In this document: piece after piece, positions 1 through 7,948 of the stretch
Position numbering within the stretch: the stretch's first letter is position 1
How the letters are laid out: every line of letters starts with the position of its first letter
Source: AEGEAN-183 sp964002385
Lineage (GTDB): Bacteria; Pseudomonadota; Gammaproteobacteria; Magnimaribacterales; Magnimaribacteraceae
Reading direction: 5' to 3'
NCBI GenBank assembly: GCA_964002385.1
Contig: CAXFFS010000026.1
Span: 1-17,700, forward strand
Length of the DNA stretch: 17,700 bases
Notes under the pieces: model-generated
The model's input: only the letters and a program-made list of their open reading frames with translations
Told to the model about the DNA's origin: nothing
Database searches by the model: none
Made by a program: the position numbers and the translations under genes

Positions 1-1480
1 CTCTGGAGATGATGCCAGGGAGGGCTTAGTTGCTGTCATTTCAATAAAAGTACCTGATCCTAAGTTTTCTTCTCAAACAAAAGACAAGCTAGTTTCCTCA
101 GAAATTAAGCCAATAGTAGAACAGGAGGTTTATAAGCACCTCACCAATTACTTGTTAGAAAACCCAGCAGAAGCTCGAATGATAGCCACAAAAATAATAG
201 ATGCTGCAAGAGCAAGAGAAGCAGCTAGACAGGCCAGAGAGCTAACAAGGAGAAAGGGAGTATTTGACGGAGGGGGCCTACCAGGAAAACTTTCAGACTG
301 CACGGAAAAAGACCCAGGCAAGTCAGAGGTTTATTTAGTGGAAGGTGAGTCAGCAGGAGGTTCGGCTAAACAAGGTAGAGATAGAAAGTTCCAAGCCATA
401 CTTCCCTTAAGGGGCAAAATTATTAATGTTGAGAAGGCAAGAATAGACAAGGTTCTTTCCTCCAGTGAAATAATAACAATAATTACAGCATTGGGATGTG
501 GAATAAAGGGAGAGGACTGGCAGCTTGAAAAATTAAGGTACCACAGAATTATAATTATGACTGATGCTGACGTGGATGGCTCTCACATAAGAACTCTTCT
601 TCTAACCTTCTTTTACCGTCAAATGCCAGAGCTTCTAGAGAAGGGTTATATTTATACAGCCCAGCCCCCACTTTATAAATTAAAAAAAGGGAAGCAAGAA
701 GTATATATAAGGGACGACAAGGCCCTAAGAGAACAGCTTCTGGCAGAAGTTTTAGATGAGACCAGGCTTGTGCTGAACAAGAAGGGCGAGTCAATAGGAG
801 GAGAAGCCCTGAGTAAACTTATTTCTCAGCACCAAAAAGCCCAGGAGTCCATGTATTCGTTTACTCACCAATATCCAGAAGAAATACTTCAGGCAAGCAT
901 GTATCTTGAAAGGTTAGAGGGCTTGAAAAAAGATATAAATGTAAAAGATTGGAGTAAGAAGCTTCAAGTAAAGCTTAATAGCTCAGCCTTAAATGGATCC
1001 AAGTGGAAAGTAGAAGCAATTAAAAATAAAGAACAAAAAATATCTGAACCGGAGATAACTTTAATCCGTCACGGCTCTGAAACAGCCTGGAAGCTAAGCC
1101 CAAGTTTTTTTAGATCAAAAGCATACAAGGACATTTGTTCGTTTGGAGAACACTTAATTGCCCTGTTAAATAAGGATTCTTATTTTGAATTAAATGGGTC
1201 TAAATTTAGGATAGATAATTTCGCAAGCTCAGTAAATGAGCTAATCGAAGCAGCTAAAAAATCTTTTACAATGTCAAGATACAAAGGGCTTGGAGAGATG
1301 AACGCAGACCAACTTTGGGACACAACAATGGATCCCGAAGCAAGACTTCTAGGCCAGGTAACCATTGATGACGCACAAAAGGCAGACGAGCTCTTTAATG
1401 CCTTGATGGGTGATGATGTAGAGCCTAGGAAAATATTCATAGATGAAAACGCAAAGTTTGTTGTAAACCTAGACGTCTAG
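1..1480 (+). CDS. gyrB: DNA gyrase subunit B (5' end outside window)
   Basis: ATPase subunit of DNA gyrase, which with GyrA introduces negative supercoils. Only the C-terminal portion is here: the frame is open from base 2 (SGDDAREGLVAVISIKVPDPK), so the TTG at 152 is internal and not the start. Visible in order: the end of the transducer domain, the AREAARQARELTRRKG segment, then the TOPRIM domain with the metal-site motif VEGESAGGSAKQGR (about 338-380), PLRGKIINVEKAR, and DADVDGSHIRTLL (about 563-600). A long, poorly conserved insert follows (about 700-1180), as in proteobacterial GyrB. The C-terminal tail carries SRYKGLGEMNADQLWDTTMDPEAR. The end matches family length and is intact. It converges on plsC and the two stop codons share a CTAG. 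ParE is the main alternative, but the insert and tail match GyrB much better. Confidence 0.98.
   Translation, partial: SGDDAREGLVAVISIKVPDPKFSSQTKDKLVSSEIKPIVEQEVYKHLTNYLLENPAEARMIATKIIDAARAREAARQARELTRRKGVFDGGGLPGKLSDCTEKDPGKSEVYLVEGESAGGSAKQGRDRKFQAILPLRGKIINVEKARIDKVLSSSEIITIITALGCGIKGEDWQLEKLRYHRIIIMTDADVDGSHIRTLLLTFFYRQMPELLEKGYIYTAQPPLYKLKKGKQEVYIRDDKALREQLLAEVLDETRLVLNKKGESIGGEALSKLISQHQKAQESMYSFTHQYPEEILQASMYLERLEGLKKDINVKDWSKKLQVKLNSSALNGSKWKVEAIKNKEQKISEPEITLIRHGSETAWKLSPSFFRSKAYKDICSFGEHLIALLNKDSYFELNGSKFRIDNFASSVNELIEAAKKSFTMSRYKGLGEMNADQLWDTTMDPEARLLGQVTIDDAQKADELFNALMGDDVEPRKIFIDENAKFVVNLDV
1469..1480. repeat. 12-bp perfect palindrome at the gyrB/plsC convergent stop codons
   Basis: CTAGACGTCTAG reads identically on both strands. 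Its right-hand CTAG contains the gyrB TAG (+, 1478-1480) and the plsC TAG (-, 1477-1479). CCTAGA at 1468-1473 can also pair with TCTAGG at 1487-1492. No U-tract follows on either strand, so it is not a classical intrinsic terminator. A role in ending the two converging transcripts is inference only. Confidence 0.5.
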
Positions 1481-2193
1481 TTATCTTCTAGGCTAATTTC
1501 ATTAAGTCTTTCTCTAGCCCAATTTTCTGTTTGTTTTGCTGCTTCAGCGCTTGAACTTATGTTCTCAATAGGGGCCCCTATAACAAGCTTAATTTTTCCA
1601 GGGTATTTCAAGAACCCGTGGGCAGGCCAACAATCACCAGAATTGTGAACAAGAGGGAGGACAGGAACTTTCATTTTTTTTGCAAGCTCAAATCCGCTCC
1701 TAGCATAACTCCCTATTTCTCCTGGGTTTTTTCTTGTCCCTTCAGCAAAGCTTAAAATTGAAAAACCGTTTTTTATTCTATTTTCTCCTTCTCTTAATGC
1801 TTTTCTAAGGGCAACAATGGGGTTACCTCTGTTTATAGCTATAGGTTTAAGTAAAGCGAGAGACCAGCCCCAAAAAGGAATAAATAATAACTCCCTTTTT
1901 AGAAGGGTAGTTATAGGAAAGAAATAGTACTGACAAAAAAAGGTTTCCCATTGGCCCTGATGGTTGGGGATAACGACAAAAGGGGCATTTGGAATATTCT
2001 CTTCTCCTTCAACTGCCATTTCAATCTTGCAGGTCCTGTACAGGATCCAATTAGAAAATCTTGGCCAAGTAGATAAAAGTTTAATTCTATTAGTTATGTT
2101 TAAGAAAGGACAAATAAGGCAACCTATTAAACCTGCTAGAAAGCCAGAGGCGACATAAAAAAAATAAAAACTAAGCGACCTTATATAAATCAT
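1477..2193 (-). CDS. plsC: lysophospholipid (1-acyl-glycerol-3-phosphate) acyltransferase family protein
   Basis: Membrane-bound acyltransferase of the PlsC/LPLAT family, expected to acylate lysophosphatidic acid or a related lysolipid in the inner membrane. The N-terminus is a hydrophobic segment (about residues 5-30). Motif I is NHQGQWETFF (H78, E83), an Hx4E version of the usual Hx4D. It is followed by KRELLFIPFWGW and PIAINRGNP, then motif III FAEGTRKNPG (about 150-158) and VPVLPLVHNSGDCW. The Hx4E form and the surrounding words match, from memory, the subfamily found beside gmhB and gyrB in gammaproteobacteria. I chose the ATG ending at 2193; a TTG codon lies immediately upstream. It follows gmhB by about 13 nt and is the last gene of the leftward cluster. 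The exact acyl acceptor is not determined by sequence. Confidence 0.85.
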   Translation of the reverse strand: MIYIRSLSFYFFYVASGFLAGLIGCLICPFLNITNRIKLLSTWPRFSNWILYRTCKIEMAVEGEENIPNAPFVVIPNHQGQWETFFCQYYFFPITTLLKRELLFIPFWGWSLALLKPIAINRGNPIVALRKALREGENRIKNGFSILSFAEGTRKNPGEIGSYARSGFELAKKMKVPVLPLVHNSGDCWPAHGFLKYPGKIKLVIGAPIENISSSAEAAKQTENWARERLNEISLEDN

Positions 2194-2206
2194 CAAAGTA
2201 AAAAAT

Positions 2207-2758
2207 TTAAGATTCTAAAACATAATTTACAGCATCCATAAGGTCCTTAAAGCATCTTTCTTTTGGAGGGCAGTGCTTAGATGTTAAAGTTTTTTCCCCA
2301 TAGCCGGTTTCTACAAGAAGAGGTGTGCATCCATGCCTGGTAGCACACAATAAATCAGACTCCTTGTCTCCTATAAAAAAACTGTTTTTTAAAGAACTAC
2401 CAATTCGTTCTTCGATCTCAACCAGAAGCCCGGTTTCTGGTTTGCGACAAGAACAATTATCTTTAGGTTCATGAGGACAAAAAACAATGCAGTCAATTTT
2501 ACCCCCTGCCTCTTGTACTAAAGAAGACATGTGTTCGTGAACGTCTTCAAGCTGTTTTTCATTAATAATTTTTTTACTTATGCAGGCTTGGTTAGTTGCC
2601 ACTACTACAGAAAACCCAGCAGCAGTGAGTTTTTTTATAGCCTCAAGACTTCCATTGATAGGTTCAAATTCTTCTTTTCTTGTTACATAACCCCAAAGGT
2701 CTACATTAATAACCCCATCCCGGTCCAGAACGATAGGTTTAGAGGAAGTTTTAGGCAC
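2207..2758 (-). CDS. gmhB: D-glycero-D-manno-heptose 1,7-bisphosphate 7-phosphatase
   Basis: HAD-superfamily phosphatase that removes the 7-phosphate of heptose bisphosphate during synthesis of ADP-heptose for the LPS inner core; cytoplasmic. Evidence: catalytic DRDGVIN (nucleophile D12, acid/base D14), TNQ at 55-57, a zinc-binding cluster CPH (94-96) and CSC (102-104), RKPETG (105-110), and the metal motif GDKESD (130-135). At 183 aa the length is right for the family. The start is GTG, directly abutting the TAA of the glycyl-tRNA synthetase gene; an AGGAG at 2771-2775 inside the end of that gene is a plausible though distant ribosome site, so the two are probably translationally coupled. 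The zinc loop separates it from histidinol-phosphatase relatives only partly, but the LPS-related neighbours support GmhB. Confidence 0.9.
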   Translation of the reverse strand: MPKTSSKPIVLDRDGVINVDLWGYVTRKEEFEPINGSLEAIKKLTAAGFSVVVATNQACISKKIINEKQLEDVHEHMSSLVQEAGGKIDCIVFCPHEPKDNCSCRKPETGLLVEIEERIGSSLKNSFFIGDKESDLLCATRHGCTPLLVETGYGEKTLTSKHCPPKERCFKDLMDAVNYVLES

Positions 2759-4117
2759 TTACCTTAAATACTCCTGCAGGTAAGGCGAGGCCTCTTCTAT
2801 ATGCACCCTCTCCTGATCCATGCTGTCTCTGTTTCTAATAGTAACTGTTTGGTCCTCGAGGGTTTGAAAATCTACAGTAATGCACAGAGGCGTTCCAACC
2901 TCATCGTGGCGCCTATAGCTTTTACCAATATTTCCAGAATTCTCTAACAAAATTCTTCCAAGGCTAAGGCCTTGGAGTTCTTTTTTTAGACTTTTTGCTG
3001 CCAAAACTAATTCTTCATTGTTTTTCTTAAGTGGAATAACAGCTGCCTTGATAGGAGAAAGGTGTGGTTTAAGCGAAAGAACGGTTCTTTCTTTTCCATT
3101 TTCTAATTGTTCAATCGTATAAGCTTCATTTAGAACAGCAAGAAACCCTCTGTCCACACCTGCTGCTGGTTCAATTACATAAGGTACTGTCCATTTTTTG
3201 GTCTCCCTATCCTGAACTGCCAGCTTGGCATTGGAAGAAGAATTCTTCTGAACCTTTGCTGAAATAGAAAGATCTGATTGATTTTTTGTATGGGACCCTA
3301 AGTCAAAATCTGTTCTGTTGGCAATTCCTTCTAGTTCTTCTGTGCCGTGTGGAAATTTATACATTATATCAATGGTTGATTTTGAATAATGGGCACGTTC
3401 TTTCGCGGGCACATCATATAAATCTAGTCTTTTTTTCTGAACCCCCTGTTTTGACCACCAATCAAGTCTATTTTTCACCCAAAATTGATGCCACTCTTCA
3501 TCTTTTCCAGGCTCAACAAAGAATTCCAATTCCATTTGCTCCATTTCCCTTACTCTAAAAATGAAATTTCTAGGAGTAATTTCATTTCTAAAGGCTTTTC
3601 CTATCTGAGCTACGCCAAAAGGTAAGCTTCTGGAAGTAGAGTCCACAATATTTTTAAAGTTAGTAAAAGTCTGTTGTGCCGTTTCAGGCCTTAAGTAAGC
3701 AAAAGAAGTTCCATCATCAATAGGGCCTACATTGGTTTTAAACATTAAATTAAATGGCCTAGGTTCAGTAAGATCCGTAGAGCCGCAAGAAGGGCATTTA
3801 GATTTTTCTAAATGATCGGCTCTCCACCTTGAATTACAAGAGCGACAGTCAACAAGTGGGTCGGAAAAAGTTTCTTCATGTCCTGAGTATTTCAATACAG
3901 CAGGGTTAGTTAAAATTGCTGCGTCTAACCCTTCCACATCATCTCTTTCATAAACCATGGATTTCCACCAAGCTTGTTTCAAATTATTTTTTAATTCAAC
4001 TCCTAAAGGCCCGTAATCAAATAGTCCCTGAAGCCCTCCGTAAATTTCATTTGTTTGGTAAATAAAGCCCCTGCGCTTACAAAGGGCCGTAAGTTCTTCC
4101 ATTGAATTAGCAGGCAT
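2759..4117 (-). CDS. glyS: glycyl-tRNA synthetase, single-chain (alpha2 homodimer) type
   Basis: Class II aminoacyl-tRNA synthetase charging tRNA-Gly. Domains in order: catalytic start with GLFDYGPLGVELK (31-43), a zinc-ribbon-like insert with C91-x2-C94 and C108-x2-C111, LRPETAQ (142-148), motif 2 around AFRNEITPRNFIFRVREMEQ (175-194), motif 3 GVDRGF (320-325), and a C-terminal anticodon-binding domain from about 355 (VIPL, GSxxKxRR-like IGKSYRRHDEVGTP, VTIRNRDS). At 452 aa it fits the alpha2 enzyme of Thermus or actinobacteria, not the alpha2beta2 GlyQ/GlyS pair usual in gammaproteobacteria. It nevertheless sits at the usual glyQS position beside gmhB. The symbol glyS is used loosely (glyQS is also used). 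No clear Shine-Dalgarno precedes the ATG; the leader is very AT-rich. Base composition looks like its neighbours. Confidence 0.95.
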   Translation of the reverse strand: MPANSMEELTALCKRRGFIYQTNEIYGGLQGLFDYGPLGVELKNNLKQAWWKSMVYERDDVEGLDAAILTNPAVLKYSGHEETFSDPLVDCRSCNSRWRADHLEKSKCPSCGSTDLTEPRPFNLMFKTNVGPIDDGTSFAYLRPETAQQTFTNFKNIVDSTSRSLPFGVAQIGKAFRNEITPRNFIFRVREMEQMELEFFVEPGKDEEWHQFWVKNRLDWWSKQGVQKKRLDLYDVPAKERAHYSKSTIDIMYKFPHGTEELEGIANRTDFDLGSHTKNQSDLSISAKVQKNSSSNAKLAVQDRETKKWTVPYVIEPAAGVDRGFLAVLNEAYTIEQLENGKERTVLSLKPHLSPIKAAVIPLKKNNEELVLAAKSLKKELQGLSLGRILLENSGNIGKSYRRHDEVGTPLCITVDFQTLEDQTVTIRNRDSMDQERVHIEEASPYLQEYLR

Positions 4118-4139
4118 AATTTAATTAATAATTATTTAT

Positions 4140-4157
4140 ATAGTAAGCACTTACTAT
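4140..4157. repeat. 18-bp inverted repeat upstream of glycyl-tRNA synthetase
   Basis: Two 8-base arms, ATAGTAAG and CTTACTAT, flank a CA spacer in the 55-nt gap between lpxL and the glycyl-tRNA synthetase start, in otherwise almost pure A/T sequence. It could be an operator, a small hairpin or chance. There is no U-tract on the downstream (leftward) side, so a terminator is unlikely. Confidence 0.4.
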
Positions 4158-4172
4158 CATTTATAAAGTTAT

Positions 4173-5045
4173 TTAATAAGGATTTTTAAAATTTGAATGT
4201 TTAAACCTTTTGTATTCCCACGCGTATTGCTCTGGGGCTTTCATTATACATTCTTCCAGTTCTGTGTTCATGAGATTTACCCCTTCTGGCACACCTAAAG
4301 TATTTAATTTTTCTATCCTCTCACTAAATATAACTTTATATCCTTTGCCTTTTTTTAATCTTATACAACTCACTGAATGGCAAGGGCTTTCTGTTCTAGT
4401 TGCAAGACTTGAAACTAGAGATACAGAAAATGCCGGAGTACCAAAAAAGTTTGAAATAATACCGTTCTTATTCTTAGGCACCTGGTCGCTTGCCATTATT
4501 ATTACTTCACCACGATTCAATGCCTTAAGGGCTGATTTAACTCCCCCTGAATCTGCTTTAACCATTTTTGCTCCCATTAAAAGTCTAGCCTGTTTCATTA
4601 GCTCATCTACTGCATTAATTTTTGCAGGTGTGTAAAGTATGGTGCATTTAAAATTTTGAGCTAAAAAACTAATCAGGACTTCTATATTCCCCAAGTGAGA
4701 AGTGAATAGTATTGCACCCTTCTCTTGGCTGAGGCTTTCTGAAACCAGCTTCATTCCTTCTATTTGAATTATGTTGGCAACTCCTGTTTTAGGGAATGTA
4801 ATCCAGGATTTTCCAGATTCAAGTAGACTTCTTGAAGTTTCTTTTAGGCTTTTTCTCATTAAAACCTTAATTTCTTGATCACTTGAGTTAGGAAAACAGA
4901 GTTTTAAGTTTATTTTGGTGTTATTTCTAGCTGAATTAGGGAGTATGCTTAACAAAAACCCCATCGCTTCACCTAAAAAATGTATATTTTTAAGGGAAAT
5001 AAGGCTTAATAAGGTTAAAAATAGTGCGAAAAGGCCTTTAACCAT
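4173..5045 (-). CDS. lpxL: lipid A biosynthesis (lauroyl/myristoyl) acyltransferase family
   Basis: Member of the LpxL/LpxM (HtrB/MsbB) late acyltransferase family, which transfers secondary acyl chains to Kdo-lipid IVA at the inner membrane. Evidence: an N-terminal hydrophobic anchor (about 5-35), RNNTKINLKLCFP typical of the family, the catalytic Hx4E motif SHLGNIEV (H117, E122), a middle region with GAKMVKADSGGVKSALKAL, and the conserved MASDQVP (184-190) followed by FFGTPAFSV. At 290 aa it is close to the family's usual 290-310. It lies 10 nt downstream of trkH in the leftward cluster. Pseudomonas also has an lpxL/htrB homologue in this neighbourhood, which supports the call. Which acyl chain or position it uses cannot be read from the sequence. 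An N-acyltransferase role in another glycolipid pathway is a lesser alternative. Confidence 0.88.
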   Translation of the reverse strand: MVKGLFALFLTLLSLISLKNIHFLGEAMGFLLSILPNSARNNTKINLKLCFPNSSDQEIKVLMRKSLKETSRSLLESGKSWITFPKTGVANIIQIEGMKLVSESLSQEKGAILFTSHLGNIEVLISFLAQNFKCTILYTPAKINAVDELMKQARLLMGAKMVKADSGGVKSALKALNRGEVIIMASDQVPKNKNGIISNFFGTPAFSVSLVSSLATRTESPCHSVSCIRLKKGKGYKVIFSERIEKLNTLGVPEGVNLMNTELEECIMKAPEQYAWEYKRFKHSNFKNPY

Positions 5046-5055
5046 GGTAATTAGG

Positions 5056-6507
5056 CTATTTTCTCCAAAAAGCAGGAGTAAATAGCACTAGAAGCGTAAA
5101 TATTTCTAACCTACCTAAGAGCATAGCCATGCACAAGCCAAGCTTTGAGTAGTCGGATAGAGATTGGTAATTGTTTGAGACCTCCCCCAAGCCAGGACCT
5201 AGATTGTTTAAAGTAGCCCCAACGGCAGAAAAAGAAGTAATAAAATCATTTCCTTGGGCCAATATAAACAGAAATAATAAAATAAAAACAATAACATAGA
5301 TAGAAAAGAACCCCCATACTGACTCAGCTACCCTTGGGCTGACAGCCTTTTTACCTAATTTTATTGAAATTACTGCATTTGGATGAATTAATTTAGTTAT
5401 TTCACCTGCACTTTGTTTTGCTAGAACAAGAGTTCTGACAACCTTAATACCCCCACCTGTTGATCCTGCACACGCCCCTATAAAAGCCGTCAAAAGAAGT
5501 AAAATAGGAACAAATAGAGGCCAGTTCGAGTAATTTGCAGTAAGAAAACCTGTAGTTGTTGCTATAGAAACTACCTGAAAGGCACTTTCTTGAATAAGGC
5601 TAGTTCCAGGCTCCTCTAGATATATACCAAGGGTCAGGAAAGTTAAAACAAAAACAGTTAATAGAATAAAGAAATATGCTTTTACTTCAGAGTCATAAAA
5701 ATAGTGTAATAACCTCCTTTTGCTCCAGGCTATATAGTGAAGCCCAAAGTTAATTCCCGCAATAATCATGAATATAACGGCCGTCCATCTGATTGAAGCT
5801 TGAGTAAAGAACCCAAAGCTTTCATCGTGGGTTGAAAATCCTCCGATAGATACAGTAGAAAAGGCATGACATATGGCGTCATAAGTTGTCATACCAAAGA
5901 ATTTATACGCTGATGCACAGAGTATTGTCATTGTTAAATAAACATACCATAGAGCTTTAGCTGTCTCAGTAATTCTAGGAGTTAACTTAGAGTCCTTTAA
6001 TGGTCCTGGTGTTTCTGCTTTATACAGTTGCATTCCTCCTATGCCTAATAAGGGCAAGACTGCTACTGCCAGTACTATGATTCCCATACCTCCCAACCAC
6101 TGGAGTAGTTGTCTATAAAAAAGTATTGACCTAGGAAGTTCATCTAGGCCCGTAAGTACTGTTGCTCCTGTAGTAGTTAATCCAGATATAGACTCAAACA
6201 ATGCATCTATATAGGAAATGTTTATTTCTTCTGCGAAAATTAGTGGAAATGATCCGAAAATCGATAAAACTGTCCAAAATAAAACAGTTATTATGAATCC
6301 ATCTTTTGTCCTAAGGTCTTCTTTTCTGGTTGCACTGAGAATATAAAGTAAAAAACCACAAAGAAAAGTTGCCAATAGAGTATTAAAAAATACCTTAATA
6401 AGAGCATATTCTTGAAAGTAATAGGCCACAGAAGCGGGAAATAGCTGGGCTGTGCTAAAAAACATTAAAAGGATACCGAGAATTCTAAGGGTGTAAAGAA
6501 AGTTCAT
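5056..6507 (-). CDS. trkH: Trk potassium uptake system membrane protein
   Basis: Ion-conducting subunit of the Trk K+ transporter in the inner membrane, gated by TrkA. The protein (483 aa) is a chain of hydrophobic segments with the four half-repeat pore loops typical of TrkH/KtrB: GLTTTGATVL (P1, about 109-118), TVSIGGFSTHDES (P2, about 218-230), VSIATTTGFLT (P3, about 313-323), and GATLNNLGPGLGEV (P4, about 430-443). QWLGGMGIIVLAVAVLP (136-152) and GACAGSTGGGIKVVR (344-358) are further family signatures. Length and filter glycines are intact, so the channel should be functional. It begins 10 nt after the trkA stop, consistent with co-expression of gate and pore. TrkG is the only close alternative; the two are not distinguishable here. 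Confidence 0.96.
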   Translation of the reverse strand: MNFLYTLRILGILLMFFSTAQLFPASVAYYFQEYALIKVFFNTLLATFLCGFLLYILSATRKEDLRTKDGFIITVLFWTVLSIFGSFPLIFAEEINISYIDALFESISGLTTTGATVLTGLDELPRSILFYRQLLQWLGGMGIIVLAVAVLPLLGIGGMQLYKAETPGPLKDSKLTPRITETAKALWYVYLTMTILCASAYKFFGMTTYDAICHAFSTVSIGGFSTHDESFGFFTQASIRWTAVIFMIIAGINFGLHYIAWSKRRLLHYFYDSEVKAYFFILLTVFVLTFLTLGIYLEEPGTSLIQESAFQVVSIATTTGFLTANYSNWPLFVPILLLLTAFIGACAGSTGGGIKVVRTLVLAKQSAGEITKLIHPNAVISIKLGKKAVSPRVAESVWGFFSIYVIVFILLFLFILAQGNDFITSFSAVGATLNNLGPGLGEVSNNYQSLSDYSKLGLCMAMLLGRLEIFTLLVLFTPAFWRK

Positions 6508-6517
6508 TTAAGTTAAT

Positions 6518-7888
6518 TTAGGAGGGAGAAAAGATTTGCTGGACTTTAGGTAGTAGCTTTTTATCTGTTAAAAAAAGTATTACATGATCATGTTCACGTA
6601 ATTTAACGTCATCATGGGCGATTTTAGCTTTATTTTTACGTATAATCGCACCAATTGTAGCCCCCGCAGGAAGTCTTATGTTCCCCAGTTCTTTTCCAAT
6701 GGCATCTTCTTTACCATTAGTTGACTCTTTTACAATGGTTTCTATGGCTTCTGCAGCCCCACGCCTTAAAGAATGAACTTTTACAACCTCATCTCCCGCT
6801 AATTCAGATAAAAATGTTCCTATGGTAATTTGAGATGGAGCTATAGCTACATCTATACCCTTGTCTTGTACTAAATCTACGTAAGCCTCATTGTTAATTA
6901 GAGCAATTACTTTATGGGCTCCCATTTCCTTAGCTAGCATGCATGACATGACGTTAGCTTCGTCGTCGTTGGTTACGGCTACAAAAACATCACATTCTTC
7001 TATATTTTCTTCATGGAGCAGAGATTTATCAGAGACATTTCCCTCTAGAACAATTGTATCTATCAGGCGCTCTGAAATTTCTTTAGCCTTTTCTGAATTG
7101 GCTTCAATAAGCTTTACTGTGTGGTTGTCTTCAATCTGTTCAGCAAGAGCGCTTCCAATTTTTCCACCCCCAGCTATAACGATATATTTATAGGGATCTT
7201 CTTTTGTTCTCATTTCATTAATTACTTTTCTTGCGTCTTTTCTTCTAGCAATAAAGAAAACCTCATCTCCTGCTTCAACTGTAGTTGTCCCCTTAGGAAT
7301 AATTGCCCCTCCTTTTCTAAAGATAGCTGCTACCCGTGTGTCTACATTGGGCATGTGTTTTTTAAGATCCCCTATTTCGTGACCTATTAAAGGGCCTCCC
7401 TTTATGGCCCTAACTCCAACCAGATTTAGTAAACCATCACCAAATTCTAAAACTTGAAGAGAACCAGGAGTTTCAATTAAGGCCTGTATGTGATTTGTAA
7501 TAAGCTTTTCTGGACTCACTACAATATCAACAGGTATAACCCCTTCCTCAATTGCCTTTTTAGTTCTATCTTTCAAATAGGATGATTCTCTAATTCTAGC
7601 AATAGTTTTAACATTTTCTGATAGAACCTTAGAGATTAGGCAAGAAACAATATTTATTTCATCACTGCCTGTAACTGCAACAACCATGTCTGCTTCTTTT
7701 ATACCAGAATTAACCAAAGTATTCGGGTAAGAACAGCTGCCATGAACAGTTTTAATATCTGCTTCTTCTTCTAGGCGATGAAGGGCGCTTTGATTGTTAT
7801 CAACAACCGTTATGTCGTTGTCTTCTTGAGACAATGAAATAGCCAGTGTAGTTCCAACTGTGCCCGCTCCAAGAATAATAATTTTCAA
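6518..7888 (-). CDS. trkA: Trk potassium transporter regulatory NAD-binding subunit
   Basis: Cytoplasmic peripheral subunit that binds nucleotide and gates TrkH. It has two tandem RCK/KTN units. The first has MKIIILGAGTVGTTLA (Rossmann loop GAGTVG, 7-12), VVDNN and VHGSCSYPNTLVNSGI, then a TrkA-C domain (about 140-220, PEKLITNHIQ, GTTTVEAGDEVFFIA). The second starts at about 233 (YIVIAGGGKIGSALAEQI, EGNVSDKSLLHEENI, VAVTNDDEANVMS) with its own TrkA-C (PAGATIGAIIRKNKAKIAHDD). At 456 aa it matches the E. coli protein. The start is TTG, fixed by alignment with the usual MKIIILGAG start and by a GGAAGG seven bases upstream; no in-frame ATG exists there. A possible promoter lies in the 60-nt gap before it, so trkA may begin its own unit. 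Confidence 0.96.
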   Translation of the reverse strand: MKIIILGAGTVGTTLAISLSQEDNDITVVDNNQSALHRLEEEADIKTVHGSCSYPNTLVNSGIKEADMVVAVTGSDEINIVSCLISKVLSENVKTIARIRESSYLKDRTKKAIEEGVIPVDIVVSPEKLITNHIQALIETPGSLQVLEFGDGLLNLVGVRAIKGGPLIGHEIGDLKKHMPNVDTRVAAIFRKGGAIIPKGTTTVEAGDEVFFIARRKDARKVINEMRTKEDPYKYIVIAGGGKIGSALAEQIEDNHTVKLIEANSEKAKEISERLIDTIVLEGNVSDKSLLHEENIEECDVFVAVTNDDEANVMSCMLAKEMGAHKVIALINNEAYVDLVQDKGIDVAIAPSQITIGTFLSELAGDEVVKVHSLRRGAAEAIETIVKESTNGKEDAIGKELGNIRLPAGATIGAIIRKNKAKIAHDDVKLREHDHVILFLTDKKLLPKVQQIFSPS

Positions 7889-7895
7889 ATGTTTT

Positions 7896-7901
7896 CCTTC
7901 C
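7896..7901 (-). promoter_or_regulatory. ribosome binding site deciding the trkA TTG start
   Basis: On the - strand GGAAGG is followed by seven bases and then TTG AAA ATT, the codons for the conserved trkA N-terminus. No ATG or GTG is available in frame nearby, so this site supports TTG initiation. Confidence 0.6.
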
Positions 7902-7915
7902 CGGAAATCAAGTTA

Positions 7916-7926
7916 CGCGGATTATA
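7916..7926 (-). promoter_or_regulatory. candidate -10 element with GC-rich discriminator upstream of trkA
   Basis: On the - strand the gap between fmt and trkA contains a perfect TATAAT (7921-7926) followed immediately by CCGCG. The expected transcription start falls near 7914, about 26 nt before the trkA TTG. No good -35 hexamer is seen at 15-18 bp. The same TATAAT-CC-kCG arrangement occurs upstream of def and coxB, which raises the likelihood that it is real. Confidence 0.45.
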
Positions 7927-7948
7927 AACCTATTTATGATTCTAACTA

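Noticed and set aside
152..160. TTG at 152 as the start of gyrB
   Set aside because: The same frame is open back to base 2 and encodes conserved GyrB sequence, so the gene is simply truncated by the window edge.
1944..1961. Hx4E instead of Hx4D in the PlsC-family motif I as a broken active site
   Set aside because: Family members in this gyrB/gmhB neighbourhood carry the same Hx4E as far as I recall, and LpxL-type enzymes also use Hx4E; other motifs are intact.
4210..4635. 141-codon open frame on the + strand within lpxL
   Set aside because: Entirely antisense to a gene with clear catalytic motifs; no ribosome site or recognisable protein features, so a shadow frame.
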